Of a stretch of 60,000 bases of DNA, positions 35,001-41,290 are shown piece after piece. Numbering within the stretch: the first letter of the stretch is position 1; every line of letters begins with the position of its first letter. Origin of the DNA: Symsagittifera roscoffensis (taxonomy: Eukaryota; Xenacoelomorpha; Acoela; Convolutidae); NCBI RefSeq assembly GCF_963678635.1, contig NC_087067.1, positions 26,917,547 through 26,977,546 of the forward strand, given 5' to 3'. The notes below the pieces were generated by a model. The model worked only from the letters and a program-made list of their open reading frames with translations. It was not told the origin of the DNA and did no database searches. The translations under genes and the position numbers were made by a program.

Positions 35001-36076
35001 ATTGATTTAGAGCCTAAAATTTGCAGTAGCCGAGATCATCTGTGGAGGTTCGCCGAAAAATGAAAAATTGGCAGATTCTGCACTGAAACTAAAACTAAAT
35101 TTTAAATAGTAAGGCAAACTTTTCACGGCTTAATTGAAAGCTGTTCCTATTGTAATACTAAATCGTTCTCTTTCCTCACTCGAAAATAGACAGAAAGTAA
35201 AAAGTATCAGAGAGTTTGAGACTGAAAGAGTGGAAGTGTCTCGGCACTTTGCAGATTTGAATCACGACTGAAAGATCTTCAATTTGTTATTTCTCACCTG
35301 TGGAAACTGCTGCATACCCACTCGAAGACCGAGATCCATTATGCTTCCGGTAAGAAGACGTTCGCTTCACACCTGCCGCCGCCGCCGACGCCAAATCCCC
35401 CGCAGACTCATCTTCGTCGCTCGGCCCACTCTCGGCAAAGTGAAACTGGGCCAATTTGCTGTCGTCACCGGATAGTAGTCGGCTGTTTTTGACGACGTCT
35501 TGAATCCAAGGATCCTCGGTGGGTTTATTGGAATCTTTACAGAACATCAGTATTTCAAAAAAATGAATTTTTAATTAAATTTCACGAAATTTCCAAATTT
35601 GGTTTTGTTTTTCGTTTAATATTTTTTTTGGTTTCGTTTTTCAAATTTTTTGAAGGGATAACTGTATAGACTTTTCAGTGCTGTTTGATCTGTTATTAAT
35701 GAAACAATAATATAAAATATCGCCAAAAAACCTCTCCATCGTAATTTTTGGCTGAAAATCCAAATATACAAACTAATTAATTGATCAGTGGACTACTTAA
35801 CTGATTATTTAACTATGTTTTTTGTTATTTAACGTATTAATCAATTATTCAACTAACTAATTTATTGATTAATATGTTTATTTGAATTTGGCTTGCCGTG
35901 CCTTGCGCCTGTTCTTCTTCTTCTGTGGTGTCTTCCTCGTTAGAATTCTCGTTAATGTTGTCCAGATTGGATTCCTGGTAGTTCCTCGAAGGACTCGACG
36001 GAATGTGATTGCTCCTCCCCCTCTCCCTCGCGCCACTCAGGTAATCGTCATTCAACGAAATTTTCAATGGCTTCGG
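4307..36076 (-). CDS. M1-family (gluzincin) membrane aminopeptidase gene, multi-exon, incomplete
   Basis: A zinc aminopeptidase gene read from eleven separate exons, each listed below. Family members remove N-terminal residues from peptides, usually as type II membrane ectoenzymes. Seen directly: an acidic Ser-rich N-terminus, a single hydrophobic segment, HEMAHQWFGNL, the third zinc ligand in WLNEGFA exactly 18 residues after HEMAH, and a C-terminal helical domain ending in a stop at 4307. Exon phases join correctly at every junction except across the 200-N gap, where exon C ends in phase 1 and exon D needs phase 2; exons are therefore missing there. About 300 residues typical of the M1 N-terminal domain, with the GxMEN substrate motif, are not in the window. 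The first coding exon with its ATG was not found. Substrate class (ANPEP, ENPEP, TRHDE or other) cannot be assigned. Confidence 0.9.
5176..5440. other. GC-richer stretch open on both strands, unidentified
   Basis: About 250 bases with composition unlike the surrounding AT-rich DNA. Plus strand: an 82-codon frame with SVGHLNLGGYIPQVFYDEF and HKHITESKVQIQGQSNRSLA. Minus strand: an open frame with IGLALDLNFGLGDVFVRLTR and HGYGYLVDKFVIKHLGYVP. I recognise neither. It lies inside the last aminopeptidase intron. It could be a dispersed repeat, a retroposed fragment or a nested exon. Confidence 0.3.
5501..5655 (-). pseudogene. Doubtful aminopeptidase exon with an in-frame stop
   Basis: In one minus-strand frame this stretch reads LILNEK, a TAA stop at 5620-5622, then PWETLERLPPTCNGLKQTL. 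NEK..PWETL resembles the Y(V/I/L)PW element that should lie between exons J and K. The donor ATCAG|GTATAT leaves phase 2, exactly what exon K needs, and the length from PW to exon K's NW (49 residues) is close to that in family members (about 45). Against it: no acceptor AG precedes the motif, and the middle part is poorly M1-like. It could be a decayed exon, an exon with a sequence error, or chance. Confidence 0.3.
5660..7280. other. AT-rich intron sequence without recognisable genes
   Basis: Part of the intron between aminopeptidase exons J and K. Lysine-rich plus-strand frames (for example 6431-6628) come from poly-A-rich DNA and have no domain signature. One TGTTCCGAC motif occurs at 5924. 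I see no other gene. Confidence 0.6.
7290..7870. repeat. Degraded copies of the CAGGGGCGG-family element
   Basis: Two partial copies of the family seen at 3300-3731 and 36753-37105. Near 7320-7440 there is a reverse-oriented block (GGCACCTTTGGAC, ATAGGGGGGATCATGCGCCG). At 7690-7860 a forward-oriented block contains TTGGCGAGCCGTCCC, TAGTATATATTGGCGAC and GGGTACACTTGGTCGTCAGC. Terminal repeats are no longer intact. Confidence 0.5.
7930..8078 (-). CDS. M1 aminopeptidase exon J: start of C-terminal helical domain
   Basis: Follows TTTTTTGACAG and ends TCCTACAG|GTGACT in phase 2. It encodes EFEKTMKWGFETRDRYSDVE and then DRGNLIVDALASAKIGLISY. The DR..LI.DA..LA..GL.SY pattern is the conserved opening of the M1 C-terminal (ERAP1_C-like) domain. 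Normally about 55 residues with a Y.PW motif precede the region encoded by exon K; they are absent here or lie in the doubtful exon at 5501. Confidence 0.94.
8640..9180 (+). repeat. Two diverged tandem copies of a ~235-bp sequence left of the BEL/Pao array
   Basis: Successive blocks share, in order, GAGTATTTAGCAATCCGCAG / GAGTGTTCAGCAATCGGCAG; GACCTTTCTTTGATACTTGTGG / a similar block with TTATATTTGTGG; TTTTTCATCAC; and GATCAATGCCGGCGTAACAC / AATCAAGGCCGGCGTGACAC. A third copy lies at 23870-24110. Flanking the retrotransposon array on both sides, they may be relics of its LTRs or of an older nested element. Confidence 0.6.
9249..13586 (+). mobile_element. BEL/Pao retrotransposon relic, tandem unit 1 (leader, gag, pol to RNase H)
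   Basis: First of three near-identical units. Reading plus-strand frames through stops, these BEL/Pao-like signatures occur in order. Lys-rich coiled-coil-like gag lies at about 10520-10640. KLKFSVFNRKPLEQPE at about 11010-11070 resembles the family's 'PKF.GNPLEWPEW' (DUF1759). An RT N-terminal region, KxASKRLTAKHKITGD, is near 12440-12480. A split W-Y-LPHHPV-like block, HYSVINP-GPQKVRC, is near 12570-12615. SNFLKFAEQ-PESRLFCFF then RNDDGEK at 12715-12790 matches 'MFLQI...R.LW..DG'. These lie in several frames with stops, so the copy is dead. YxDD was not found. The assignment is by eye from motif order, not a search. Confidence 0.7.
13587..13637 (+). repeat. Junction filler of TTAATCTCATATTGG copies between units 1 and 2
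   Basis: The 51 bases consist almost wholly of repeated ATCACCAAGTTAATCTCATATT pieces copied from the end of unit 1. The same filler joins units 2 and 3 (17947-17997). Confidence 0.85.
13638..17946 (+). mobile_element. BEL/Pao relic, tandem unit 2
   Basis: Near-identical to unit 1 throughout. Differences include loss of about 28 bases after CGCAGTTG near 15308 (present in units 1 and 3), GTGTGCCGAG near 14711 (shared with unit 3, against GTGAGCCGAG in unit 1), and single substitutions near 17518 and 17552. It carries the same gag and RT remnants and the same stops, so the unit was already decayed before it was duplicated. Confidence 0.7.
17947..17997 (+). repeat. Junction filler between units 2 and 3
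   Basis: The same 51-base filler as at 13587-13637, made of TTAATCTCATATTGG copies, followed by GGCTATAACTG, the unit start. Confidence 0.85.
17998..22333 (+). mobile_element. BEL/Pao relic, tandem unit 3
   Basis: Third near-identical unit. It keeps the 28-base stretch missing from unit 2. One extra A near 18400 opens an 80-codon frame (18371-18613, MGFEITKNFKKKANHSTKTE) that is broken in units 1 and 2. After TCATATTGG it runs on into non-repeated pol sequence instead of the filler, so this unit alone connects to the rest of the element. Confidence 0.7.
22295..22615. repeat. Fold-back of BEL/Pao pol sequence: 90-bp inverted arms plus direct repeat
   Basis: Arms 22351-22440 and 22527-22615 are near-perfect reverse complements (shared GCTCCATTTGTTGATTGTGC). 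The spacer holds a second copy (22454-22501) of the segment that precedes the left arm (22298-22338, CATCACCAAGTTAAT.TCATA). So one piece of the RNase H region is present in both orientations next to a direct duplication. This fits template switching or a rearranged insertion. Confidence 0.8.
22520..23450 (+). pseudogene. BEL/Pao RNase H end and integrase remnant
   Basis: Plus-strand reading gives EWYYVPGVVNPAEIWNQRND at about 22605-22665, matching the 'W.YVP...NPAD..TRG' block at the RNase H/integrase boundary of BEL/Pao pol. Then come FWQQWSLEHLPQWKTRLK at about 23165-23220 ('FW.RW..EYL..LQ.R.KW') and LRKCPTKDGVIRTATVKPTR then SKYKRSF at 23304-23388 ('G.V...+DG.VR...V.T..G...RP'). Reading frames change several times and stops are frequent. 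It is the natural 3' continuation of unit 3. Confidence 0.75.
23500..24130 (+). repeat. Probable 3' end of the BEL/Pao element with a third copy of the ~235-bp flank repeat
   Basis: At 23508-23560 TATAAATTGCATTTTTCAGT and onward resembles TATAATTTGCTTTTTCTTTG near the start of each unit (about 9415), as expected of LTR-derived sequence. At 23870-24110 a third copy of the 8640-9180 repeat occurs (CAGGCAGCGACGTGAGC, GAGTGTTCAGCTATCAGCCG, GATCAATGCCGGTGATCG). Boundaries are not defined. Confidence 0.4.
24378..24540 (-). CDS. M1 aminopeptidase exon I: beta domain end, TGLYRV motif
   Basis: Follows AACTTTCAG and ends CTCAAG|GTATGA in phase 0. It encodes YTFPNDVAGSFRTILLEE and DWIKFNANGTGLYRVFY. 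W.K.N.N.TG.YRV.Y is a strong M1 signature marking the end of the beta domain. The next exon lies 16.3 kb away, beyond a retrotransposon array. Confidence 0.95.
25339..25478 (-). CDS. M1 aminopeptidase exon H: beta-domain strand region
   Basis: Follows a TTTTTTTTTCAG acceptor and ends CTGAC|GTAAGC in phase 2. It encodes LNSEHIPIVTVSFDDENIHL, then SQKPYCYM and NYTPWIIPLT. The order (position of 'GYPV.TV', then I.L.Q.R/K, then W.IPL) matches the small beta-sandwich domain of M1 aminopeptidases. The Cys-rich CYMCSVV is unusual. Confidence 0.92.
25480..25680 (-). repeat. tRNA-like (SINE-type) sequence
   Basis: On the minus strand at about 25690-25625 a B-box-like GGAGGTTCGAGGCTC follows ATCGGTCCTAACTC, preceded by an A-box-like ACTCTATGAGTTATA. 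Spacing is roughly tRNA-like but no complete cloverleaf was drawn. It directly adjoins the repeat at 25680-26070, so it may be the end of that repeat instead of a SINE. Confidence 0.35.
25680..26070 (-). repeat. LTR-like repeat, copy 1 (shared with 42427-42815)
   Basis: About 390 bases with strong collinear identity to 42427-42815: CATAGAGTAATTTCGGATAG, CCGTCTGCTCGTCACGCTAT, CTAGTCTCTGCTAGGCTCAA, ATAAGTGGNTTGTTAG and GATTGGTTAATATTAAATA. Copy 2 starts with TGTAAC at the 3' side of a Ty3/Gypsy-type element, so copy 1 may be a solo LTR fragment inside the aminopeptidase intron. Its end is TATAAC here, so the TG terminus has decayed. Confidence 0.6.
26160..27050. other. AT-rich intron without recognisable genes
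   Basis: Intron between aminopeptidase exons G and H. Homopolymer-rich, with short A-rich repeats (ACATTTAACTGATAAAA twice near 26900). No gene or clear mobile element is seen. Confidence 0.6.
27056..27264 (-). CDS. M1 aminopeptidase exon G: FDSITYWKSCG region
   Basis: A 209-base exon from AGTTTAG to TGG|GTAAAA. It encodes SFDSITYWKSCGLLSMLEQV, then GKENFFAGVGRYLDTFKFSN and DVNDLWAMM, ending in MNKW. This corresponds to the M1 segment FD.ISY.KG..vl.ML and the helices after it. In most active family members the ISY Tyr stabilises the transition state; here the equivalent is the Tyr in ITYW. It ends in phase 0. Confidence 0.95.
27333..27960 (+). mobile_element. Palindrome-ended MITE (TTCCGACC family), forward copy
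   Basis: TTCCGACCATAG near 27370 and ATGGTCGGAA near 27943 form terminal inverted repeats about 580 bases apart. The sequence aligns in reverse to 637-1262, including outer flank GGATAGCCGGTTACTGTGC, GTAGCACAGAATG and the block CGGTACCTGATTTTGCGTGG. No coding frame. The insertion lies in the intron between exons F and G. Confidence 0.55.
28159..28530 (-). CDS. Unidentified 123-codon open frame
   Basis: An open frame in very AT-rich intron DNA, reading LRIDETMIGFDYNPVITYCY and later LVKNQLRVTQIVTQIDKIG. I recognise no family. It has no obvious partner and lies on the same strand as, but out of the splice pattern of, the aminopeptidase. It could be a transposon-derived fragment or chance; an open frame this long is unusual for such AT content. 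Confidence 0.15.
   Translation of the reverse strand: MLTLFLKKNNPVYALRIDETMIGFDYNPVITYCYAGFLLVKNQLRVTQIVTQIDKIGLYKEKLIILNKKLDSSTRKIKIELPRICIKPILLSEKGLYCFKIYMQKIAVYNVHLFTPKLLCYFL
28812..28880 (-). CDS. M1 aminopeptidase exon F: short exon with SHPI motif
   Basis: A 69-base exon after GTTCAG and before a GTGAGC donor. It encodes KLSAALHSDAFSHSHPIYMP then DK. The DA...SHPI pattern is the conserved M1 stretch downstream of the third zinc ligand. Phase 1 at both ends fits exons E and G. It is too short for ordinary ORF searches and was found by phase and motif matching. Confidence 0.88.
29556..29675 (-). CDS. M1 aminopeptidase exon E: third zinc ligand
   Basis: A 120-base exon bounded by TTGTTAG and GATG|GTAAGT. 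It encodes VTMNWWDNIWLNEGFATF followed by MSQVVLEHIRPDLR and TRETFYTDG. The Glu of NEGFA is the third zinc ligand, at the conserved spacing from HEMAH. The intron separating it from exon D is about 4.5 kb. Confidence 0.96.
29880..30040 (+). repeat. tRNA-derived SINE-like sequence, possibly dimeric
   Basis: An A-box-like TGGCGCTTGGTG at 29889 and a perfect B-box-type GGTTCAAATC at 29932 are spaced as in a tRNA gene. Between them TGACCACCAATCAAATG could hold a degenerate anticodon arm. A second A-box-like TAGCTCAATGGG follows at 29992, with TTCTAGTTCA after it, suggesting a second, decayed tRNA-like unit. Not a functional tRNA: the acceptor stem does not pair. Confidence 0.45.
30050..34140. other. 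AT-rich intron with AATCGATTATAATCG palindrome cluster
   Basis: A long intron of the aminopeptidase without coding signatures. At 32260-32540 and 32880-33050 the motif family ATAATCGATTATAAT / AATCAATTATAATC recurs many times, including perfect palindromes such as ATCGATTATAATCGAT. A similar cluster lies at 38680-38850. Open frames here are short and composition-driven. Confidence 0.6.
34152..34258 (-). CDS. M1 aminopeptidase exon D: HEXXH zinc-binding exon
   Basis: Follows acceptor TATTTTAG and ends AATTTAG|GTAATC. It encodes MLDLLYNSADFGIAYERAA and then TSLVAHEMAHQWFGNL. HEMAH supplies two zinc ligands and the catalytic Glu of gluzincins; the preceding SLVAHE and following QWFGNL are M1 family hallmarks. 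It starts in phase 2, which does not match exon C, so at least one exon is absent between them. It ends in phase 1 and joins exon E to give GNLVTMNWW. Confidence 0.96.
34301..34500. other. Assembly gap (200 N)
   Basis: Exactly 200 N. A round number suggests a placeholder of unknown true size. It separates the membrane-anchor exon from the HEXXH exon of the aminopeptidase, precisely where the M1 N-terminal domain exons should be. Confidence 0.99.
34759..35013 (-). CDS. M1 aminopeptidase exon C: juxtamembrane region and transmembrane anchor
   Basis: The exon opens after TTTTAG|GCTC in phase 1 and ends ACAG|GTTTGATA in phase 1. It encodes SKSILLKRSSSMLS, a linker containing EKKQGTPVGEYSYASSEA, then a Cys/Lys cluster (CKKSCKC) directly followed by the hydrophobic stretch FFIYCFLIFVLLACLTG. 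Basic and Cys residues before a single hydrophobic span fit a type II anchor with a cytoplasmic N-terminus and possible palmitoylation. The next exon in the message is missing: exon D needs a phase-2 partner. Confidence 0.8.
35298..35534 (-). CDS. M1 aminopeptidase exon B: cytoplasmic tail
   Basis: A 237-base exon between an acceptor (CTGTAAAG) and a strong donor (ACAG|GTGAGA). It begins DSNKPTEDPWIQDVV and holds acidic (SGPSDEDESAGD), alanine-rich and Ser/Arg-rich pieces, ending GYAAVSTG. It starts with two bases and ends in phase 1, matching its neighbours. It is far more GC-rich than the flanking introns, which supports coding. No domain is recognised; the position just before the membrane segment makes it cytoplasmic. 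Confidence 0.7.
35902..36076 (-). CDS. M1 aminopeptidase exon A: acidic cytoplasmic N-terminal region
   Basis: The exon follows an acceptor ending TTTACAG and encodes PKPLKISLNDDYLSG followed by a Ser/Asn/Glu-rich stretch with the run DTTEEEEQ. There is no ATG in this frame, so at least one more 5' exon lies at higher coordinates and was not identified. No GT donor fits. The best phase-consistent end is a GC donor (CAAG|GCACGG), leaving one base that joins exon B in phase 1. Assignment to the aminopeptidase rests on frame continuity with exons B and C and on the low-complexity composition typical of cytoplasmic tails, not on homology. Confidence 0.6.
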
Positions 36077-36752
36077 CTGTAAACAAACACGCTCGTCAAT
36101 TTGTTAGCTATCCCCTACACCCCACCACCCGCCTATTCTATAATGATTGCAAAAACCACCCCATCCCCATCCTACCCAGCCTATTGTATTATGGGGGGCA
36201 GTTTGTCAGAAAGGTCAATAGTCGCATCTGCTCAATCATTAAATTAGTCTTTTATAGGGGAGAGGGGTTGCGTTTTACTATGTAGCATAGCCGGGAACGG
36301 AGGGAGCGTAGGAATAGTTAAAAATACCCAAACATGGTTTTCACAAACAAAAATTGCGTTTTTTGTTTCAGATTTCACATCCGTGTTTTTCAGGTCGTGC
36401 GTTTCAGCTCATTTTTTATGAGTTGCCCCCTTGGGAACTTACCCCACATATTGTTCTAAGGGGAAATGAGGGTAGGTTATATTTCCCTGAAAACCCTCTG
36501 TTTACTTTTTTGACGGAGGGAAGTTGATAAATCAGGGAAATAAGCAGGGAAGCCCAAGCCCCCTTGGCTTCCTTAATAAGAAAATGAAACTAGCAGTTAA
36601 TTTCCAGAATTGTTCAACTATTAAGCAAATTGCTGCTCGTCGTTTTAATTATCGATGTTTTTCAGCTATTAGAAATACTGGTGAAGGGTTGAAAAATCAG
36701 TAGTGATATCTACCCCTAAAAATATTGGGATCTCTTTAACTACCCCTCTCCT

Positions 36753-37105
36753 CAGGGGCGGATCTTAGATTTTCTCGAGGGGGAGGGCGGATTTTCAAAC
36801 TTTTTTAGGTTGACCAAATTGGTTTTTCAAGCTCTTCCAAAGCAGTAAAAAGTCCGTTTTGGCCAATTTTTCTGCGCCGCAGGCAAAATTCTGAAAAAAA
36901 AACAGGCTAAAAAGGCGTTTTTAGGCACTTTTTGGAAAATTTCGACCAAAAGTTTGCTTTTTACGGCGCGCGCTCCCCCTCAAAGTTAGTATATTTTGAC
37001 GCCAAAGGCGCCTTTTAGAAAAATCTTAGGGTCCGTCACCAAAAATGGATAATTCAAAGTATTACAAAGGGAGTACCCTTTGAGTCGGTCTAAAGGAAGC
37101 GTCTA
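36753..37105 (+). mobile_element. Truncated hAT-like MITE (CAGGGGCGG family)
   Basis: Begins CAGGGGCGGATCTTAGATTT like the intact element at 3300 and keeps the internal blocks AAAAAGGCGTTTTTAGGC, TTTTTACGGCGCGCGCTCCC, GACGCCAAAGGCGCC and CTTAGGGTCCGTCA. The far terminus (…CGGCCCCTG) is missing, and sequence similarity fades near 37105. Confidence 0.65.
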
Positions 37106-37109
37106 CAAA

Positions 37110-40100
37110 CATTTCTATGGGTGGATATTCTTTAATGGGTTCCATGACGGGAGAAAATATTTACAGAAACCCTAAAAGATCCGGAAAAAAATAAAAATTA
37201 GGTCAGGTTTATAATAGCGAATTATACGCACCATTTTGTACACAAAAGACTCTCCGCAAGCCAAATTGGCCAAATAGTGAAAGCGTTAAAAATAAACCAT
37301 TTTGCTTGAATAAAAGAAAGTGTACGTTTTAAATCATTCAAACTCTTAACTAATTTAAGAATACTTTAGTTGGTGCGCTAGTCAATTAAATGAGCTGCAA
37401 ATACTAAGTTTGAATCGAATTTTTGCTGTTATATGAACTTTGTTTGTCATGTTTTTGTACGCCGCATCAATCATCATTTCACCTGTTAATCACGACCTAT
37501 ACTCGAAGGCTCTGCTTAATTAAGAGACTAATTAACATCCGGTTTTCTATAAGAAAAATTTGTTGGCCTCATATTTTTCTGGGCAATCACGCCAAGTCGG
37601 TTTTGACTTTTTTTGTTTTTCAACCTTCATCGCTGAGAACAATCAACAACCAGAACCTCAAGACTAAAACTATAACTATTGAAAATTGTCGGTCGCTGCG
37701 CAATCATAGATTGTTCCAAGTACATAGAATGTTCCTTTATTAAAACAATAAAAAGTTTTGAAAAAGCCAAGTTTTGTAAAAAAAAATTCTGCTTTTTTAC
37801 TAGAGTGAGGGGTGCATTAATTGAAAAAAAAATGTTTAAAAAGATTTTCAACAGACTCTATGGCTCTAATTTAGCCCGAATAACGTATAATTAGTTTAAC
37901 ATATATTTCGACACTCAGGATACTTTTTAATCAGCTTTTTCAATGATTGAGCTTCAATATTTTATTACACTCAATGTCGTACTGACTCCAAAAATTGTGC
38001 TGGCTTTCGGCTTTGGTTTTTTTTTGCGTTTCTTGATTGCAGTGCGGTTTAGTTTTGTACTCAAAATCAAGGGAAGGTTGGTCCATAAAAGTTTACTTGT
38101 CGTTTAGTCCCTAAAGTTTTTCAAAATAAATTTTTTTAAATGTTTTATTGAAATGGAAAAAATGTCAGGGTCGAGCAGTGCGTGCAAGTTGCATAAGAAA
38201 TTTGCTATTTATTCGAAGTTAAGACTTTCCAAAATTTTTTCAACGAGGTGTGAACCCTGCAAACTACAACCAAGGTAATAAATGCCATTGATTGGCTCTT
38301 CTAATGTGGAAGTCTCAAAGAAGTTTTAATGTGATATCTCGGAAATCGATGAAGAGGGGGAATAATCCTGAGCTGTAAGAGAGCTATAAATGCTAAAAGT
38401 TTGCTTCATCAGAGCGATCCGTAAAACGAGTTTGAAAAAATAGCTGAGGTATAACTTATTCTGCTTCATTTGAAAACCATTAGGAGTCCAAACTTTGCAT
38501 TCAATAAAACAATTTTGCGATATTCACATACATCTTGTGGAATCCACTTACCCGCATCCAGTTTTAAGCTTTAATAAAAGAATATATTAAAATTTAATAG
38601 AAGTCTTATTAAAGTTGAGAATAAATCCTTTTTAATCAGTTGAAAATCGAAAATAAAACCTCTTTTAGAAATCAAATTATAATCAACTATAATACATTTC
38701 AATCAATTATAACCGAAATTAATCAATTAATTTCCGATGTCATTATAATCAATTATAACAGATTATAACTGATTAATTTTATAACAAATTCTAATTCATT
38801 GGAAGCAGAAAAAATCAATTATGATCGATTATAATCGATTGCATTCCTTTGTAACTGCTCATTTTGTCTTGACCTTGCAGCTGAATTGCTTTTTTTCGTA
38901 GACGTTGGTTTCTGTGAAAAATAACAAAAATAAGTGCAAAGTTTTCAAGTCACCTTGAACTTTTAACTTTTTTGTTTTTCGAAGTTGTTGAACTGACTGA
39001 CGCCCTGTTAATAACTACTCGGATATCTTCTTTCTCATCAATTGCCAATAAAAAGTTGGAAAAAAAATTAAACAGCAAAACTACTGTTCTTGCAGCGGAG
39101 ACGCAAGCATTTATCACTTGTCAGTGATTTTGTTAGTTTGATAAGCAACAGCTGCGCATAAACTTTTTCATCATATTGATTTTTAATTATTTTTGACGAA
39201 TGGAAGATAGGCTGCCTATATCAATCATGATTCCGAACTGTGGAACGTTTTTATTTCGGGCCTTCAAAATTGTTGTATAATACAAGGTCGTTTGACACAT
39301 TAATGGTATCAGATAAAATAAAGTTTCGAATTGGTATTCTTCCTAATGTATCTGCTTTACATGAAGGTAAATCATGCAGTATTAAGGCTGCTAGAAGAAA
39401 TAAAATGCTCTAAGAATCCCATCTTCTTTTTCGATACTCAGATACAGGTGATTGCTTAGTCAAACTTTAAATTGATTATCGTTAATTATCTTTATTTTTC
39501 TCAAAGTTTACTCAAATTTATCATTCTGGACTTTCAGACCCAGTTTTGGTAACAGATGCAACATGAGGTTGATATTTTGTCTTTTATAAAAAAAAACAGC
39601 AGACGAAAAGAAAAATTTTTTTGTTCCCATAAATTTTCTGCAGCACAAAAATAACAAAATTACGAAAGGTGGCTGTTAATTTTTTTTTTTTTGATATTTT
39701 ACTATTATTAGATGACTAGTCGACGCTGGATACAAAAATTGAGAAAACTTGCTGGAAAACTAACTAAGAATTGAACGAAAATAAAACGTTGATTGAAAAT
39801 CTTCAAAAAAAATTTGTTACCAGCGAAGAGAAGTGAAAGAAATTAGTTATAGAGGACTTTTGTGGTTCAAAGAGTTAACAAAATAAGCAATTCCCATTTT
39901 ACCCCAGACAACAAAATGGAGCAAAAAATCTATAATTCATTGCTTTTATCAAATTTAAAATTAATTATGAACTATTCGAAATCAATTAAAAAGGACTTTT
40001 TTCCACTCTTTTTGCTTCGCATCGTGCAAAATTTAGCAATACTTCCTGCATTTATCAAATGAGTAGTTTCGCAAACAGCAATACAATTCCATTCCCAGCC

Positions 40101-40640
40101 ACTCTCAACTTTGGTCCCCCTTAACACTTGTACCTTTGTCCTTTTCCCCTCTATCAAATAAACCAACTACCACCACCCCACCCCACCGACAGAACCAACT
40201 GCCCTCTCGCCCAATGTATGTTCCAGGTCTGAATCTGGCCTTGAGCAGGTCTGTATTTGTGACAAAATCCATGCCTGCCCCATTCCATTTTTCAAGTATT
40301 TTACCTATCTGGTGAAAAACTAAACAACTTTGACAGTTTGATTAAATTTTGCCAGAACTTTTGGTTTATGCTGAGTTTTGGCTTTTTTGAATTTAATTTT
40401 GTTCAATATAACACAGTCGGAAAAAATTTTTCAAGAAGCGAAACTTAAATTGAGCTGGCACATCTTAAAAAGCAAAACCTCGGTTGTTCTTACTTGCGCC
40501 AAAAGACCATGGTGAATAGGTGCTTTTGACAAAGACAAAATAATTTTCCTGGACTTTTTTATACCCAGCTTTGGAATGGTAAATCAGCATACTTTTTTGC
40601 CCAGAGTAGGAAATTAGAGTGAGTTATATTAATCATAATG
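37110..40640. other. AT-rich non-coding DNA upstream of the aminopeptidase exons
   Basis: No gene recognised. A second cluster of AATCAATTATAATCGATTATA-type palindromes occupies about 38680-38850. The missing 5' exon and promoter of the aminopeptidase may lie here but cannot be told from sequence. C-rich runs (CCACCCCACCCCACCG near 40175) are low complexity. Confidence 0.5.
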
Positions 40641-40652
40641 TTAGCTAATTTG

Positions 40653-41290
40653 TTAAAGAATCGAGCTTATAAACCCAAATTGTTCATAATATCTTAAAAA
40701 CCTTACTGTCAATTCTAATGGACGAATTACTGTAGGCTGAAGGACCTTCTGCTTAAGCCACTCGAGAGCAATAGGATATTCAATGCAGGGTAGATTGAAC
40801 CCAAAAAACTGGTTCAAAGGGGAGAAATTTGTCACGTCCATTTCGAGAGCCATAGATACAGCCGGATCAGCTACCAATTTTTCGTTTTCTCATTGTTTGA
40901 TAAAAGTATCCTTGAGCAGAGAATGCCTAGTTGTCTTCAATGATTCTTTTTGAGAAAGCCAAGTAACCTGCAGTTGTCTCAATGGGACAACTAGAAACAA
41001 AACTCATCAAAGTCATTATCTAAATGTTGAAGTCGCCTTCAAGATCATGCAGTATACTCTTCCGAGTTCCAAAGCGGGTCATTGTCAAAACATCCATGAT
41101 CTTCCCGGGTACTGTTGATCTGACAAAATGCACCGCTGACAATTCGGAGAACTTAGCAATCACATACAGTTTTATCAACTTCTCCCTGATTTTGCAGTAC
41201 TGCCATTCAAATAAGTTAAGGGCTATACTTTGGTTAAAATCAGTGCTGCGTTGCATGATAAGTTTACCAATAATGAAGTGTATGTGACCA
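40653..41290 (-). pseudogene. Ty3/Gypsy-type integrase fragment (second, separate element)
   Basis: Minus-strand reading at 41256-41020 gives RSTDFNQSIALNLFEWQYCK, SELSAVHFVRSTVPGKIMDV and FGTRKSILHDLEGDFN. It fits the integrase core pattern 'FN..V..DL......ILH.ID.FSR.S......K.P..I.......FG.P..ILHDNGGEFN'. After a break, 40877-40653 gives DVTNFSPLNQFFGFNLP, matching 'NGFSP.QLVFG.NP.LP'. The first catalytic Asp is replaced (ALNLFEW) and the second region reads HDLEGDFN; frames are broken, so it is dead. It is unrelated in sequence to the integrase at 51.2-51.7 kb. Confidence 0.7.
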
